DNA from: Streptomyces sp. S.PB5
Lineage (GTDB): Bacteria > Actinomycetota > Actinomycetes > Streptomycetales > Streptomycetaceae
Assembly (NCBI RefSeq): GCF_030403745.1
Contig: NZ_JAQMWP010000008.1
Span: forward strand, 434,001 to 498,000
Length of the DNA stretch: 64,000 nt
Direction: 5' to 3'
Every line of letters begins with the position of its first letter. Within the stretch, counting starts at the first letter, position 1. Below, in pieces: positions 8,342 through 16,026 of the stretch. The position numbers and the translations under genes were made by a program. Under the pieces are notes generated by a model, which made no database searches, was not told the DNA's origin, and saw only the letters and a program-made list of their open reading frames with translations.

Positions 8342-10184
8342 CTATCCCAGATCGAAGGTGTTCGGCAGCCCCAGCCGGTAGCGCACCTCGTCGATCCGTT
8401 TCAGTGGCTCCAGCTCCGGCGGACGGAACAGCTCCCGGATCTCACACCGCTCGGCGTCCGAATTGTCCGCGTCCAGCAGTGCGTTGACGGCCAGCCGCGC
8501 GGACTCGTTGGCGCCTTCCATGGTGGCCAGGTCGACGTCCGTGCGGACGTAGTCGCCCGCGAGGAAGAAGTTCGGCACCTTTGTGCGGGCCGTGGGGCGG
8601 TTGTAGAGGGTGCCCGTGGGGTGGATGAGGAGTTGTTCGCGGTTGCGCGGCTCCGGGCCGCCCAGGCCCGTCACGGCCGGGTCCATGAACCAGCCGAGCC
8701 GGTCCTCGTCGACAAGGGTCGTCTTGCCGGCGTCGTTGAGGCCGTCCTTCAGCTGGGCCCAGAGTTCGGCGACGACCTCCTCCCTCGTGCATTCCTTGGC
8801 CGTCTTGCCGTACAGGATGCCGGGTTTGTCCCACTCGGAGATGATCGCGGAGAGACAGTCGAGGGCCCGGCCGTCGCCGTAGTCGCGCGCGAAGTCCCGT
8901 CCGGGCCAGAACTGCGCCTGGCCGACGGCCGTCACCGACCAGGGTGAGTCGAGGCAGTTGACGTGGCCGTGGACGACGGGGGTGGGGGTGCGGAGGTAGA
9001 ACATCACGCCGGTCATCCAGTCGGTCTGCAGCGCGTCGCAACGCGCGAGCTGCGGATCGGCCGCGCGCAGGGCCGGGCCCCAGGTCACGCGCGCGTGCTC
9101 GACCGGGAGCGCGCAGACGTAGTGGTCGGCGGTGACGGTCCGTTCGTCGCCGCCGTCGCGGGCCGAGACGCGGACGCCGGTCACCCGGCCGCCGGCGTAC
9201 AGGACGTCATGGGCCTGCGTGCCGAGGACGAACTCCACGCCCAGGGAGCGCAGATGAACCTCCCAGGGGTCGATCCAGGCCTCGCTGGTGGGGGCGTCGA
9301 GAACGCGGTCGACGTCGGAGTCGGCGCCGTCCATGCCGCGGCCGAGGAGGCCCCACAGGATCAGGGCCTCGATGATCACGCGCCCCACCGTCCTGGTGGA
9401 CGCGACCTCCGCGCGGGTGGCGACGAGGTTGCGGGTCTGGCCGATGCCCAGCACCGTCTGGTACTCCGCGCTCATGTCCTCGGCACGGATGAAGTCCCAC
9501 CAGGAGGTCTTCTCCCACTGGTCCTCGCGGCGGGCGTCGCAGCTGGTGAGGTGGACCAGGACCCGGTCGGCGAAGTAGGCGGCCTCGTGGGCGGGGAGGT
9601 TGGTCGCGAGGTCCAGGACGGAGAGGATCTGGTCGCGGATCCAGAGCGGGGTGAGGTCACCGGGAGCGGGCGGGGTGGTGGCACGGCGCAACGGGAAATG
9701 CAGGTCGGGACGTCCGTCCGCGCGGGCGAACAGTTCCTCGGTCGCGTTGCGGAGGCGGTCGCGGACGCCACCGGCGCTGCCGGGGACCGGGATGCGGCGC
9801 ATCGTGTCCGGGAGGTTCCGGTAGAAGCCGGGGAAGAAGCGGAAGCCGTGCTCGGCGGGGAGATCGGCACGGCCGCCGGTCGCGGTGCCGGGGACGGGCA
9901 TCGAGCGGGCCTTGCCGCCGAGGGCGTCGTAGTACTCGTAGACGGTGACGGCGTAGCCGCGTTCGACGAGTTCATGGGCGGCGCTGAGGCCGGAGACCCC
10001 GCCGCCGAGGACGGCGACCCGCTTGCCGGGAGCGGCGTGCGCGCTCCCGGCGGGCCATAACGCGAGCGCGCCGGCCGCTCCCCCGGCACCGGCGAGGGCG
10101 GCTCCGCCCGTACCGGCCAGGAAGCGTCTGCGGGTGGGGCCCTGGGGCTGCCGCAAGGGGTGCCCTGTGTGTTCTGTTGTCATG
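8342..10184 (-). CDS. Tat-exported FAD-dependent oxidoreductase (phytoene desaturase/amine oxidase-like)
   Basis: Flavoprotein of about 613 aa. It begins with a twin-arginine signal (TRRRFLAG, then an Ala/Gly-rich hydrophobic stretch ending AHA), followed at once by an FAD-binding GxGxxG segment (VAVLGGGVSGLSAAHEL). The C-terminal FAD-contact motif is FLAGDYVRTDVDLATMEGA. The fold resembles hydroxysqualene dehydroxylase, phytoene desaturase and flavin amine oxidases; substrate is unknown. An export signal on such an enzyme is notable. The frame continues upstream to 10252, but ATG 10184 places the Tat motif correctly; no good ribosome site is visible. It sits near the quinone and isoprenoid genes, which hints at an isoprenoid substrate. 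Confidence 0.85.
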
Positions 10185-10303
10185 GGCACCGGAGGGTAGG
10201 GAGGGGCCCCGGAGGCCGGAACCCCCGGTGGCCCATCACCCACAGCATCCACACAACAGGATCGGGCACCGCACCCGGCAACCGCCGTGGAGGGAAGGCC
10301 GGT

Positions 10304-11614
10304 TCAGGCCTTCGGCGCCACCTTGCTCAGCCCGTTGATGATCCGGTCCATCGCGTCGCCGCCCGTCGGGTCGGTCAGGTTGGCGAGCATCTTCAGGGTG
10401 AACTTCATGAGCAGCGGATGGGTCAGGCCGCGCTGGGTCGCGATCTTCATGACCTTCGGGTTGCCGATGAGCTTCACGAAGGCGCGGCCGAGCGTGTAGT
10501 AGCCGCCGTAGGTGTCCTTGAGGACCTGCGGGTAGCGCTGGAGGGCCAGTTCGCGGCTCGCGGGGGTCGGGCGGGCGTGGGCCTGGACGATGACGTCGGC
10601 GGCGATCTGGCCGGACTCCATGGCGTAGGCGATGCCCTCGCCGTTGAAGGGGTTCACCATGCCGCCGGCGTCACCGACGAGGAGGAGGCCCTTGGTGTAG
10701 TGGGGCTGGCGGTTGAAGGCCATGGGGAGGGCGGCGCCGCGGATGGGGCCGGTCATGTTCTCCGGCGTGTAGCCCCACTCCTGAGGCATCGAGGCGCACC
10801 AGGCCTTCAGCACCTCGCGCCAGTCGAGCTCCTTGAAGGAGTCGGAGGTGTTCAGGACACCGAGGCCGACGTTCGACGTGCCGTCGCCCATGCCGAAGAT
10901 CCAGCCGTAGCCCGGCAGGAGACGGGGCTCGGGGCCGCGGCGGTCCCACAGCTCCAGCCAGGACTCCAGGTAGTCGTCCTCGTGGCGCGGCGACTCGAAG
11001 TACGTGCGGACGGCGACGCCCATGGGGCGGTCCTCGCGGCGGTGCAGGCCCATCGCCAGGGAGAGGCGGGTGGAGTTGCCGTCGGCGGCGACCACCAGGG
11101 GCGCGTGGAAGGTGACCTCGCGCTTCTCACCGGAGTCGCCCAGCTTCGCGTGCACGCCGGTGATGCGGCCGGTGCGCTCGTCGATGATCGGGGCGCCGAC
11201 ATTGCACTGCTCGTACAGCCGCGCGCCCGCCTTCTGCGCCTGCCGGGCCAGCTGCTCGTCGAAGTCGTCGCGCTTGCGGACGAGTCCGTAGTCCGGGTAG
11301 GAGGCGAGATCCGGCCAGTCCAGCTGCAGCCGGACACCGCCGCCGATGATCCGGAGGCCCTTGTTGCGCAGCCAGCCGGCCTCCTCGGAGATGTCGATGC
11401 CCATGGACACCAGCTGTTTGGTGGCACGTGGGGTGAGACCGTCGCCGCAGACCTTCTCACGCGGGAACGCGGTCTTCTCCAGGAGAAGCACGTCGAGTCC
11501 GGCCTTGGCGAGGTAGTACGCGGTCGTGGAGCCGGCCGGCCCCGCGCCGACGACGATGACGTCGGCGGTGTTCTCGGACAGGGGCTCGGAGTGGGGCTCG
11601 GTCACGGCGGTCAC
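10304..11614 (-). CDS. Geranylgeranyl reductase family flavoprotein, probable menaquinone side-chain reductase
   Basis: 436 aa, with an N-terminal FAD site DVIVVGAGPAGSTTAYYLAKAG and a second motif GLLLVGDAGGMVNPFNGEGI, the classic geranylgeranyl-reductase/PHBH pattern. Family members saturate isoprenoid double bonds; mycobacterial MenJ does this on menaquinone. Here it lies between nuo and the menaquinone genes menG and mqnC, and Streptomyces makes partly saturated menaquinones, so MenJ-like activity is the best inference. Archaeal-type lipid or carotenoid roles are alternatives. Starts at GTG 11614 with GGGGAG upstream. Confidence 0.88.
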   Translation of the reverse strand: MTAVTEPHSEPLSENTADVIVVGAGPAGSTTAYYLAKAGLDVLLLEKTAFPREKVCGDGLTPRATKQLVSMGIDISEEAGWLRNKGLRIIGGGVRLQLDWPDLASYPDYGLVRKRDDFDEQLARQAQKAGARLYEQCNVGAPIIDERTGRITGVHAKLGDSGEKREVTFHAPLVVAADGNSTRLSLAMGLHRREDRPMGVAVRTYFESPRHEDDYLESWLELWDRRGPEPRLLPGYGWIFGMGDGTSNVGLGVLNTSDSFKELDWREVLKAWCASMPQEWGYTPENMTGPIRGAALPMAFNRQPHYTKGLLLVGDAGGMVNPFNGEGIAYAMESGQIAADVIVQAHARPTPASRELALQRYPQVLKDTYGGYYTLGRAFVKLIGNPKVMKIATQRGLTHPLLMKFTLKMLANLTDPTGGDAMDRIINGLSKVAPKA

Positions 11615-11711
11615 GGCGGGATCTCCCCAAGTTCGAAATCTGCGTGCCGACCGGCACTGGACATGGGCAGTCTATTCAGCACGATTGATCACCTGGCTGA
11701 AGGGCTGCCCC

Positions 11712-12218
11712 GTGAACCGAGCTCTCCCCGTAGTACGGCTGCGTGTCCCCACCGACGAGGACGCCGTCGCCTGGCACCGGATCTTCGACGACCCGGAGGT
11801 GATGGAGTTCCACGGCGGCAAGGGCGCCGAGCTGTACGTCTACGAGGAACTCACCGCCCGTCAGCGCCGGCACGACGCCGAGCTGGGTTTCTGTCTGTGG
11901 ACCATGGTCGATGAGAACGGGCAGGTCATCGGGTTCACCGGCGCCCAGCCGTGGCCGCGGGACTGGGGTCCCAAGGGCGAGATCGAGATCGGCTGGCGGC
12001 TGGGGCGCGCGTACTGGGGCAAGGGGTACGCCACCGCCGCCGCGCAGATGACGCTCGAACGCCTGCGGGCGGCGGGCGTGGAGAAGGTCGTGGCGATGGT
12101 CAGACCCGGCAATGAGCGGTCGGTCGCGGTCACCCGGAAGCTGGGTATGGAGCTGGCGGAGACCTTCCCGCATCCGCAGTTCCAGGAGGACGCGCTGTGC
12201 TTCCGGCTGGCCCTGTAG
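11712..12218 (+). CDS. GNAT family N-acetyltransferase
   Basis: 168-aa acetyltransferase of the RimJ/RimL type. The acetyl-CoA loop is seen as RLGRAYWGKGYATAA, with the conserved NERSVAVTRKLGM near the C-terminus. Substrate unknown. The GTG at 11712 has AAGGG upstream; the longer open frame lacks homology. Divergent from the geranylgeranyl reductase, sharing a short promoter region of about 100 nt. Confidence 0.85.
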   Translation: MNRALPVVRLRVPTDEDAVAWHRIFDDPEVMEFHGGKGAELYVYEELTARQRRHDAELGFCLWTMVDENGQVIGFTGAQPWPRDWGPKGEIEIGWRLGRAYWGKGYATAAAQMTLERLRAAGVEKVVAMVRPGNERSVAVTRKLGMELAETFPHPQFQEDALCFRLAL

Positions 12219-12238
12219 CGGAGGAGCTCGATCCGCAT

Positions 12239-12257
12239 TTATCACGCACAGTGATAA
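12239..12257. repeat. Inverted repeat after the GNAT gene
   Basis: TTATCAC-GCACA-GTGATAA, perfect 7-bp arms, 20 nt after the GNAT stop and about 80 nt before the PASTA gene. It is AT-rich for this genome. It could terminate the GNAT transcript or be an operator for the next gene. Confidence 0.45.
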
Positions 12258-12337
12258 TCGGCTACAGAAAAACACTCAGCGCTTCCGGGTAGCACCCCAG
12301 TGCGGTTACCCTGCCAGTACCGCTGGGGGTGACATCT

Positions 12338-12679
12338 GTGCGAATAACACCCAAAACGCCTGAAGTGCGCGTACCACGGCTTGTCGGGCTGATGGCCGTG
12401 GACGCGCGCGAGACGGCGCAGGCGCAGGGCCTGTTCCTCAATGCGCCGGACCGGAAGGACTTCCACCTCACCGTCGTCGACTACGTCGTACGCCAGTACC
12501 CGCAGCCCGGAGCCGAGGTGCCGCGGGAATCGATGGTCTACGTGTGGTTCGACTTCGGTCCGGGTGAAGGCGGCGGAGGCATGCGCGAGCCGCGCGTGCC
12601 GAGGCCGTCGGGTGGCGGACTGCAGCGTGAGATGGACGAGCCGGGAGATCCGTGCACCGTCGGGCTCGGCCCGCCCTGA
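12338..12679 (+). CDS. Small PASTA-domain protein
   Basis: About 113 aa containing one PASTA-like unit: VPRLVGLMAVDARETAQAQGL, then QYPQPGAEVPRESMVYVWF. PASTA domains usually bind muropeptides on kinases or penicillin-binding proteins. This protein has neither a kinase domain, a signal peptide nor a membrane helix, and ends in a Gly/Pro/Arg-rich tail. GTG 12338 has GGGGGTGA 7 nt upstream; GTG 12329 is the alternative. It may act inside the cell, which is unusual for PASTA. Confidence 0.7.
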   Translation: MRITPKTPEVRVPRLVGLMAVDARETAQAQGLFLNAPDRKDFHLTVVDYVVRQYPQPGAEVPRESMVYVWFDFGPGEGGGGMREPRVPRPSGGGLQREMDEPGDPCTVGLGPP

Positions 12680-12712
12680 CCGTCAGCACACCGGGAGCCT
12701 TCGGCCCGCCCG

Positions 12713-12780
12713 GGTTTTGAGCTCACCCTAGCTTTGAGCTCGCCCGAGCTTTGAGCTCGCCCGGGCCTTCAGCTCGCCTT
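12713..12780. repeat. Degenerate 17-bp tandem repeat at the 3' end of menG
   Basis: About four copies of a unit like GCTTTGAGCTCGCCCGA; the two central copies (12730-12746 and 12747-12763) match exactly. The last, degenerate copy runs into the menG stop at 12769. It lies between two convergent genes. No stem or coding role is evident. Confidence 0.6.
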
Positions 12781-13464
12781 GAACCCCCGGTGCAGGGCCA
12801 CGACCCCGCCCGTCAGGTTCCGCCACGCCACCTTCGACCAGCCGGCCTTCTGCAGGTGCCCGGCCAGTGCGGGCTGGTCGGGCCAGGCGCGGATGGACTC
12901 GGCGAGGTAGACGTAGGCGTCGGGGTTGGAGGAGACCGCGCGGGCGACCGGCGGCAGGGCGCGCATCAGGTACTCGGTGTAGACCGTACGGAAGGGCGCC
13001 CAGGTCGGGTGCGAGAACTCGCAGATCACGACCCGTCCGCCGGGCTTGGTCACCCGGTGCATCTCGCGCAGGGCCGCGTCGAAGTCCTGGACGTTGCGCA
13101 GCCCGAAGGAGATGGTGACCGCGTCGAAGGTGTCGTCCTGGAAGGGCAGCTTCGTCGCGTCGCCCGCCGTCAGCGGCAGCCACGGGTGGTTCTTCTTGCC
13201 GACCTTGAGCATGCCCAGCGAGAAGTCGCAGGGGACGACGTAGGCACCGGTCTGCGCGAAGGGCAGCGACGAGGTCGCCGTACCCGCCGCCAGGTCCAGG
13301 ATCTTCTGCGCGGGCCGGGCGTCGACCGCCTTCGCGACCTCCTTGCGCCACGCCCGGTCCTGGCCGAGCGAGAGCACGTCGTTCGTCAGGTCGTACCGTT
13401 CCGCCACGTCGTCGAACATCGAGGCGACTTCGTGCGGCTGCTTGTTCAGGGAAGCGCGGGTCAC
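12769..13464 (-). CDS. menG: Demethylmenaquinone methyltransferase
   Basis: Class I SAM methyltransferase (UbiE/MenG), which makes the last methylation step of menaquinone. 231 aa with DDVAERYDLTNDVLSLGQDR near the N-terminus, the SAM loop ILDLAAGTATSS (residues 54-65), FGLRNV and RVTKPGGR. The SAM loop reads GTAT rather than the more common GTGD. GTG start at 13464. Lies 62 nt downstream of the collapsed amidohydrolase/mqnC unit, on the same strand. Confidence 0.93.
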   Translation of the reverse strand: MTRASLNKQPHEVASMFDDVAERYDLTNDVLSLGQDRAWRKEVAKAVDARPAQKILDLAAGTATSSLPFAQTGAYVVPCDFSLGMLKVGKKNHPWLPLTAGDATKLPFQDDTFDAVTISFGLRNVQDFDAALREMHRVTKPGGRVVICEFSHPTWAPFRTVYTEYLMRALPPVARAVSSNPDAYVYLAESIRAWPDQPALAGHLQKAGWSKVAWRNLTGGVVALHRGFKAS

Positions 13465-13525
13465 CCGGCCATTCTTGCAGTACGCCCCCCGAAGGCCCGG
13501 TCAGGGCCCGCTCAGGGGAGGAGAA

Positions 13526-13996
13526 CTAGCGCCGGCGGTGGACCAGCCGGCCCCCGAGGACCGTCGCGATGCACTCGCCGTTCTCGTCGAAGACGGCCAG
13601 GTCCGCGCGGCCGGCGCCGATCCTGGCGTACGGGCGGCTAACAGGCATCGTCGGCGGTACCACGACGATGTCGTTCCGGGCGGCGGCGGCCCGCAGTTCG
13701 GGGGTGCTCGCGTGTTCCTCCAGCACGGCCGTCGCCCCCAGTTTCAGCACCGCGTGCAGACGCTCCCGCGGTGTCGGCGCCTCCGGGAGCGGGCCCTGGT
13801 GGAGGAGGGCGGGACCGAGGATGCCGGGCCAGCGGCGCACCCGGGCATCCGGATACTGCTCCTGGACCTCGGCCAGCGTCCCCATGCCGACGACACGGTC
13901 GGCCTCCACGGCGACGGCACCGTCCGGCACGGGTTCGAACTCCTCGTCCCACCCGTACCGGAGCGCGTCGGCCGCGTGAATCGTACGCACCGGCAC
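13526..13996 (-). CDS. Truncated amidohydrolase-like (imidazolonepropionase-like) protein
   Basis: 156 aa. The N-terminal 45 residues look like the start of the amidohydrolase composite domain (IHAADAL...DGAVAVEADRVVGMG). The last 40 (GAGRADLAVFDENGECIATVLGGRLVHRR) look like its end. The metal-binding TIM barrel between them is reduced to about 65 residues and lacks the HxH motif, so catalysis by the family mechanism is unlikely. The frame is intact and starts 1 nt after the mqnC stop, arguing for a retained, coupled gene. A relation to aminofutalosine deaminases of the same pathway is an inference. Confidence 0.75.
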   Translation of the reverse strand: MPVRTIHAADALRYGWDEEFEPVPDGAVAVEADRVVGMGTLAEVQEQYPDARVRRWPGILGPALLHQGPLPEAPTPRERLHAVLKLGATAVLEEHASTPELRAAAARNDIVVVPPTMPVSRPYARIGAGRADLAVFDENGECIATVLGGRLVHRRR

Positions 13997-13997
13997 G

Positions 13998-15197
13998 TCA
14001 GTTGGACGCGAGGATCTTCAGCTCGGGATGTGCCGTGCCGCCCTCGATCGCCGTGGACGAGATGTGGGACATCACACGGTTGTCGACGGGGTCGTTCGCC
14101 GGGTCCTCGTGGACGACGAGGTGCTCGTACGTCGTGGTGCGCTGGGCCGGGACCCGCCCCGCCGTACGGATCATGTCGATCATTTCCTGGAGGTTGGAGC
14201 GGTGCTTCGCGCCGGCCGCCGAGACGACGTTCTCCTCCAGCATGACCGAGCCGAGGTCGTCCGCGCCGTAGTGCAGCGTGAGCTGGCCCGCGTCCTGGCC
14301 GGTGGTGAGCCAGGAGCCCTGGATGTGGGCGATGTTGTCCATGAAGAGCCGGGCGATCGCGATCATCCGCAGGTACTCGAGGATCGTGGCCTGGGTACGG
14401 CCCTTGAGGTGGTTGTTCATCGGCTGGTAGAGGTACGGGATGAAGGCCCGGAAGCCGCCCGTCCGGTCCTGTACGTCACGGATCATCCGCAGATGCTCGA
14501 TCCGCTCGGCGTTGGTCTCGCCGGTGCCCATCAGCATCGTCGACGTCGACTCCACGCCCAGCTTGTGCGCGGTCTCCATGATCTCCAGCCAGCGCTCGCC
14601 GGACTCCTTCAGCGGCGCGATGGCCTTGCGGGGGCGCTCGGGGAGCAGCTCGGCTCCGGCGCCCGCGAAGGAGTCGAGGCCTGCGGCGTGGATCCGCTGG
14701 ATCGCCTCGTCCACGGTGACCTTCGAGATCCGCGCCATGTGCTCGACCTCGGACGCGCCGAGGGAGTGGATGACGAGCTGCGGGAACGCCTTCTTGATGG
14801 CCGCGAAGTGCTTCTCGTAGTACTCCACGCCGTAGTCCGGGTGGTGCCCGCCCTGGAACATGATCTGCGTGCCGCCGAGTTCGACGGTCTCCGCGCAGCG
14901 GCGCAGGATGTCGTCGAGGTCGCGGGTCCAGCCCTTGTCCTTGGCGGTGGGCGGGGCGTAGAAGGCGCAGAACTTGCACGCCGTGACGCACACGTTGGTG
15001 TAGTTGATGTTCCGCTCGATGATGTACGTCGCGATGTGCTCGGTCCCCGCGTACCGACGGCGTCGTACGGCGTCGGCGGCCGCGCCCAGCGCGTGCAGCG
15101 GGGCGTCGCGGTAGAGGTCGAGCGCCTCCTCCGGAGTGATCCGCCCACCGGCGGCGGCGCGGTCGAGGACGGACTGAAGGTCGGCCTTCTCGGTCAC
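13998..15197 (-). CDS. mqnC: Cyclic dehypoxanthinyl futalosine synthase (radical SAM)
   Basis: Radical SAM enzyme of the futalosine menaquinone pathway; cyclises dehypoxanthine futalosine. 399 aa with the 4Fe-4S motif CVTACKFC (C70, C74, C77), then GGTQIMFQGGHHPDYG and the GSWLTTG segment typical of MqnC/MqnE. MqnC is preferred over MqnE by overall resemblance and context, but the two are close. GTG start at 15197. Followed at 1 nt by the small amidohydrolase-like gene and then menG. Confidence 0.92.
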   Translation of the reverse strand: MTEKADLQSVLDRAAAGGRITPEEALDLYRDAPLHALGAAADAVRRRRYAGTEHIATYIIERNINYTNVCVTACKFCAFYAPPTAKDKGWTRDLDDILRRCAETVELGGTQIMFQGGHHPDYGVEYYEKHFAAIKKAFPQLVIHSLGASEVEHMARISKVTVDEAIQRIHAAGLDSFAGAGAELLPERPRKAIAPLKESGERWLEIMETAHKLGVESTSTMLMGTGETNAERIEHLRMIRDVQDRTGGFRAFIPYLYQPMNNHLKGRTQATILEYLRMIAIARLFMDNIAHIQGSWLTTGQDAGQLTLHYGADDLGSVMLEENVVSAAGAKHRSNLQEMIDMIRTAGRVPAQRTTTYEHLVVHEDPANDPVDNRVMSHISSTAIEGGTAHPELKILASN

Positions 15198-15288
15198 CGG
15201 GGCGTCCCTTTCGTCAAGGGTTGTGGACAGAGTTATCCGTATGGGACGGACCCCGTCAGCCTACGCCAGCACCTGTGCGGCACCGACG

Positions 15289-16026
15289 TCAGGCCGCGTA
15301 TGCCCCGACCAGCAGCCCCACGAACGCCCCCATGATCAGGAACGGCCCGAACGGGATCGCCGTCTTGCGCCCCGCCTTCCGCGCGACGACCAGCGCACCG
15401 CCGTACAGCGCCCCGAGGAGGAAGCCGGCGAAGGTGCCCAGCATGACCGTCGGCCAGCCGTACCAGCCGAGGAGCGCCCCGATCCCGAGCGACAGCTTCA
15501 CATCGCCGAAGCCCATGCCGGCCGGGTTGATGAGGAACAGCACGAAGTAGCCCCCGCCGAGCGCAAGCGCGCCCAACGCGGCGTGCGGCCAGTCCCCGGT
15601 GTGCTCCGGCACGAACGACAGCGCGCCGAGGAGCAGGAGGGCGGCGGCCGCGAAGGGGAGCGTGAGGGGGTCGGGCAGCCGCTGGACGCGCAGGTCGACG
15701 ACCGCGAGGAGTACGCCGACGGGAGCGAGCAGCAGCCAGACGCCGATCTCGGGCCGGGTGCCGGTGGCGGCGGCGAGGGCGGCGCAGAGCAGGGCGGTGA
15801 CGACGGGGAGAAGGACCCCCTGGCCGTCGTACGGCTGTGCTGGTGCGCACTCGCCGCAGCGGGCCCGGCCGATCCAGCCCCGGATGCGATGGCCCTCGGG
15901 GCAGGCCTTCCGCCACTCCTCCCCCGCCGGGACGGAGAACCGGTACGCGGCCCGCGGAAGGAACGCGCCCGCCGCCGCGCCCCAGAGCGCGGCGGCGAGG
16001 ACGAGGAGCGGGGTCGGGTCGGTCAT
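15289..16026 (-). CDS. A24 family prepilin peptidase (TadV/PilD-like)
   Basis: Polytopic aspartic peptidase that cleaves type IV/Flp prepilins. 245 aa, mostly membrane helices. The two catalytic Asp motifs are VDLRVQRLPD and GMGFGDVKL. The N-terminal cytoplasmic loop keeps a small Cys cluster (CPEGH...RCGEC), reminiscent of the zinc-binding methylase half of PilD. ATG 16026 overlaps the stop of the LysM/BTAD gene (ATGA). No other such peptidase is in the window, so it is the likely partner of the pilin at 35394-35645. Confidence 0.9.
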   Translation of the reverse strand: MTDPTPLLVLAAALWGAAAGAFLPRAAYRFSVPAGEEWRKACPEGHRIRGWIGRARCGECAPAQPYDGQGVLLPVVTALLCAALAAATGTRPEIGVWLLLAPVGVLLAVVDLRVQRLPDPLTLPFAAAALLLLGALSFVPEHTGDWPHAALGALALGGGYFVLFLINPAGMGFGDVKLSLGIGALLGWYGWPTVMLGTFAGFLLGALYGGALVVARKAGRKTAIPFGPFLIMGAFVGLLVGAYAA

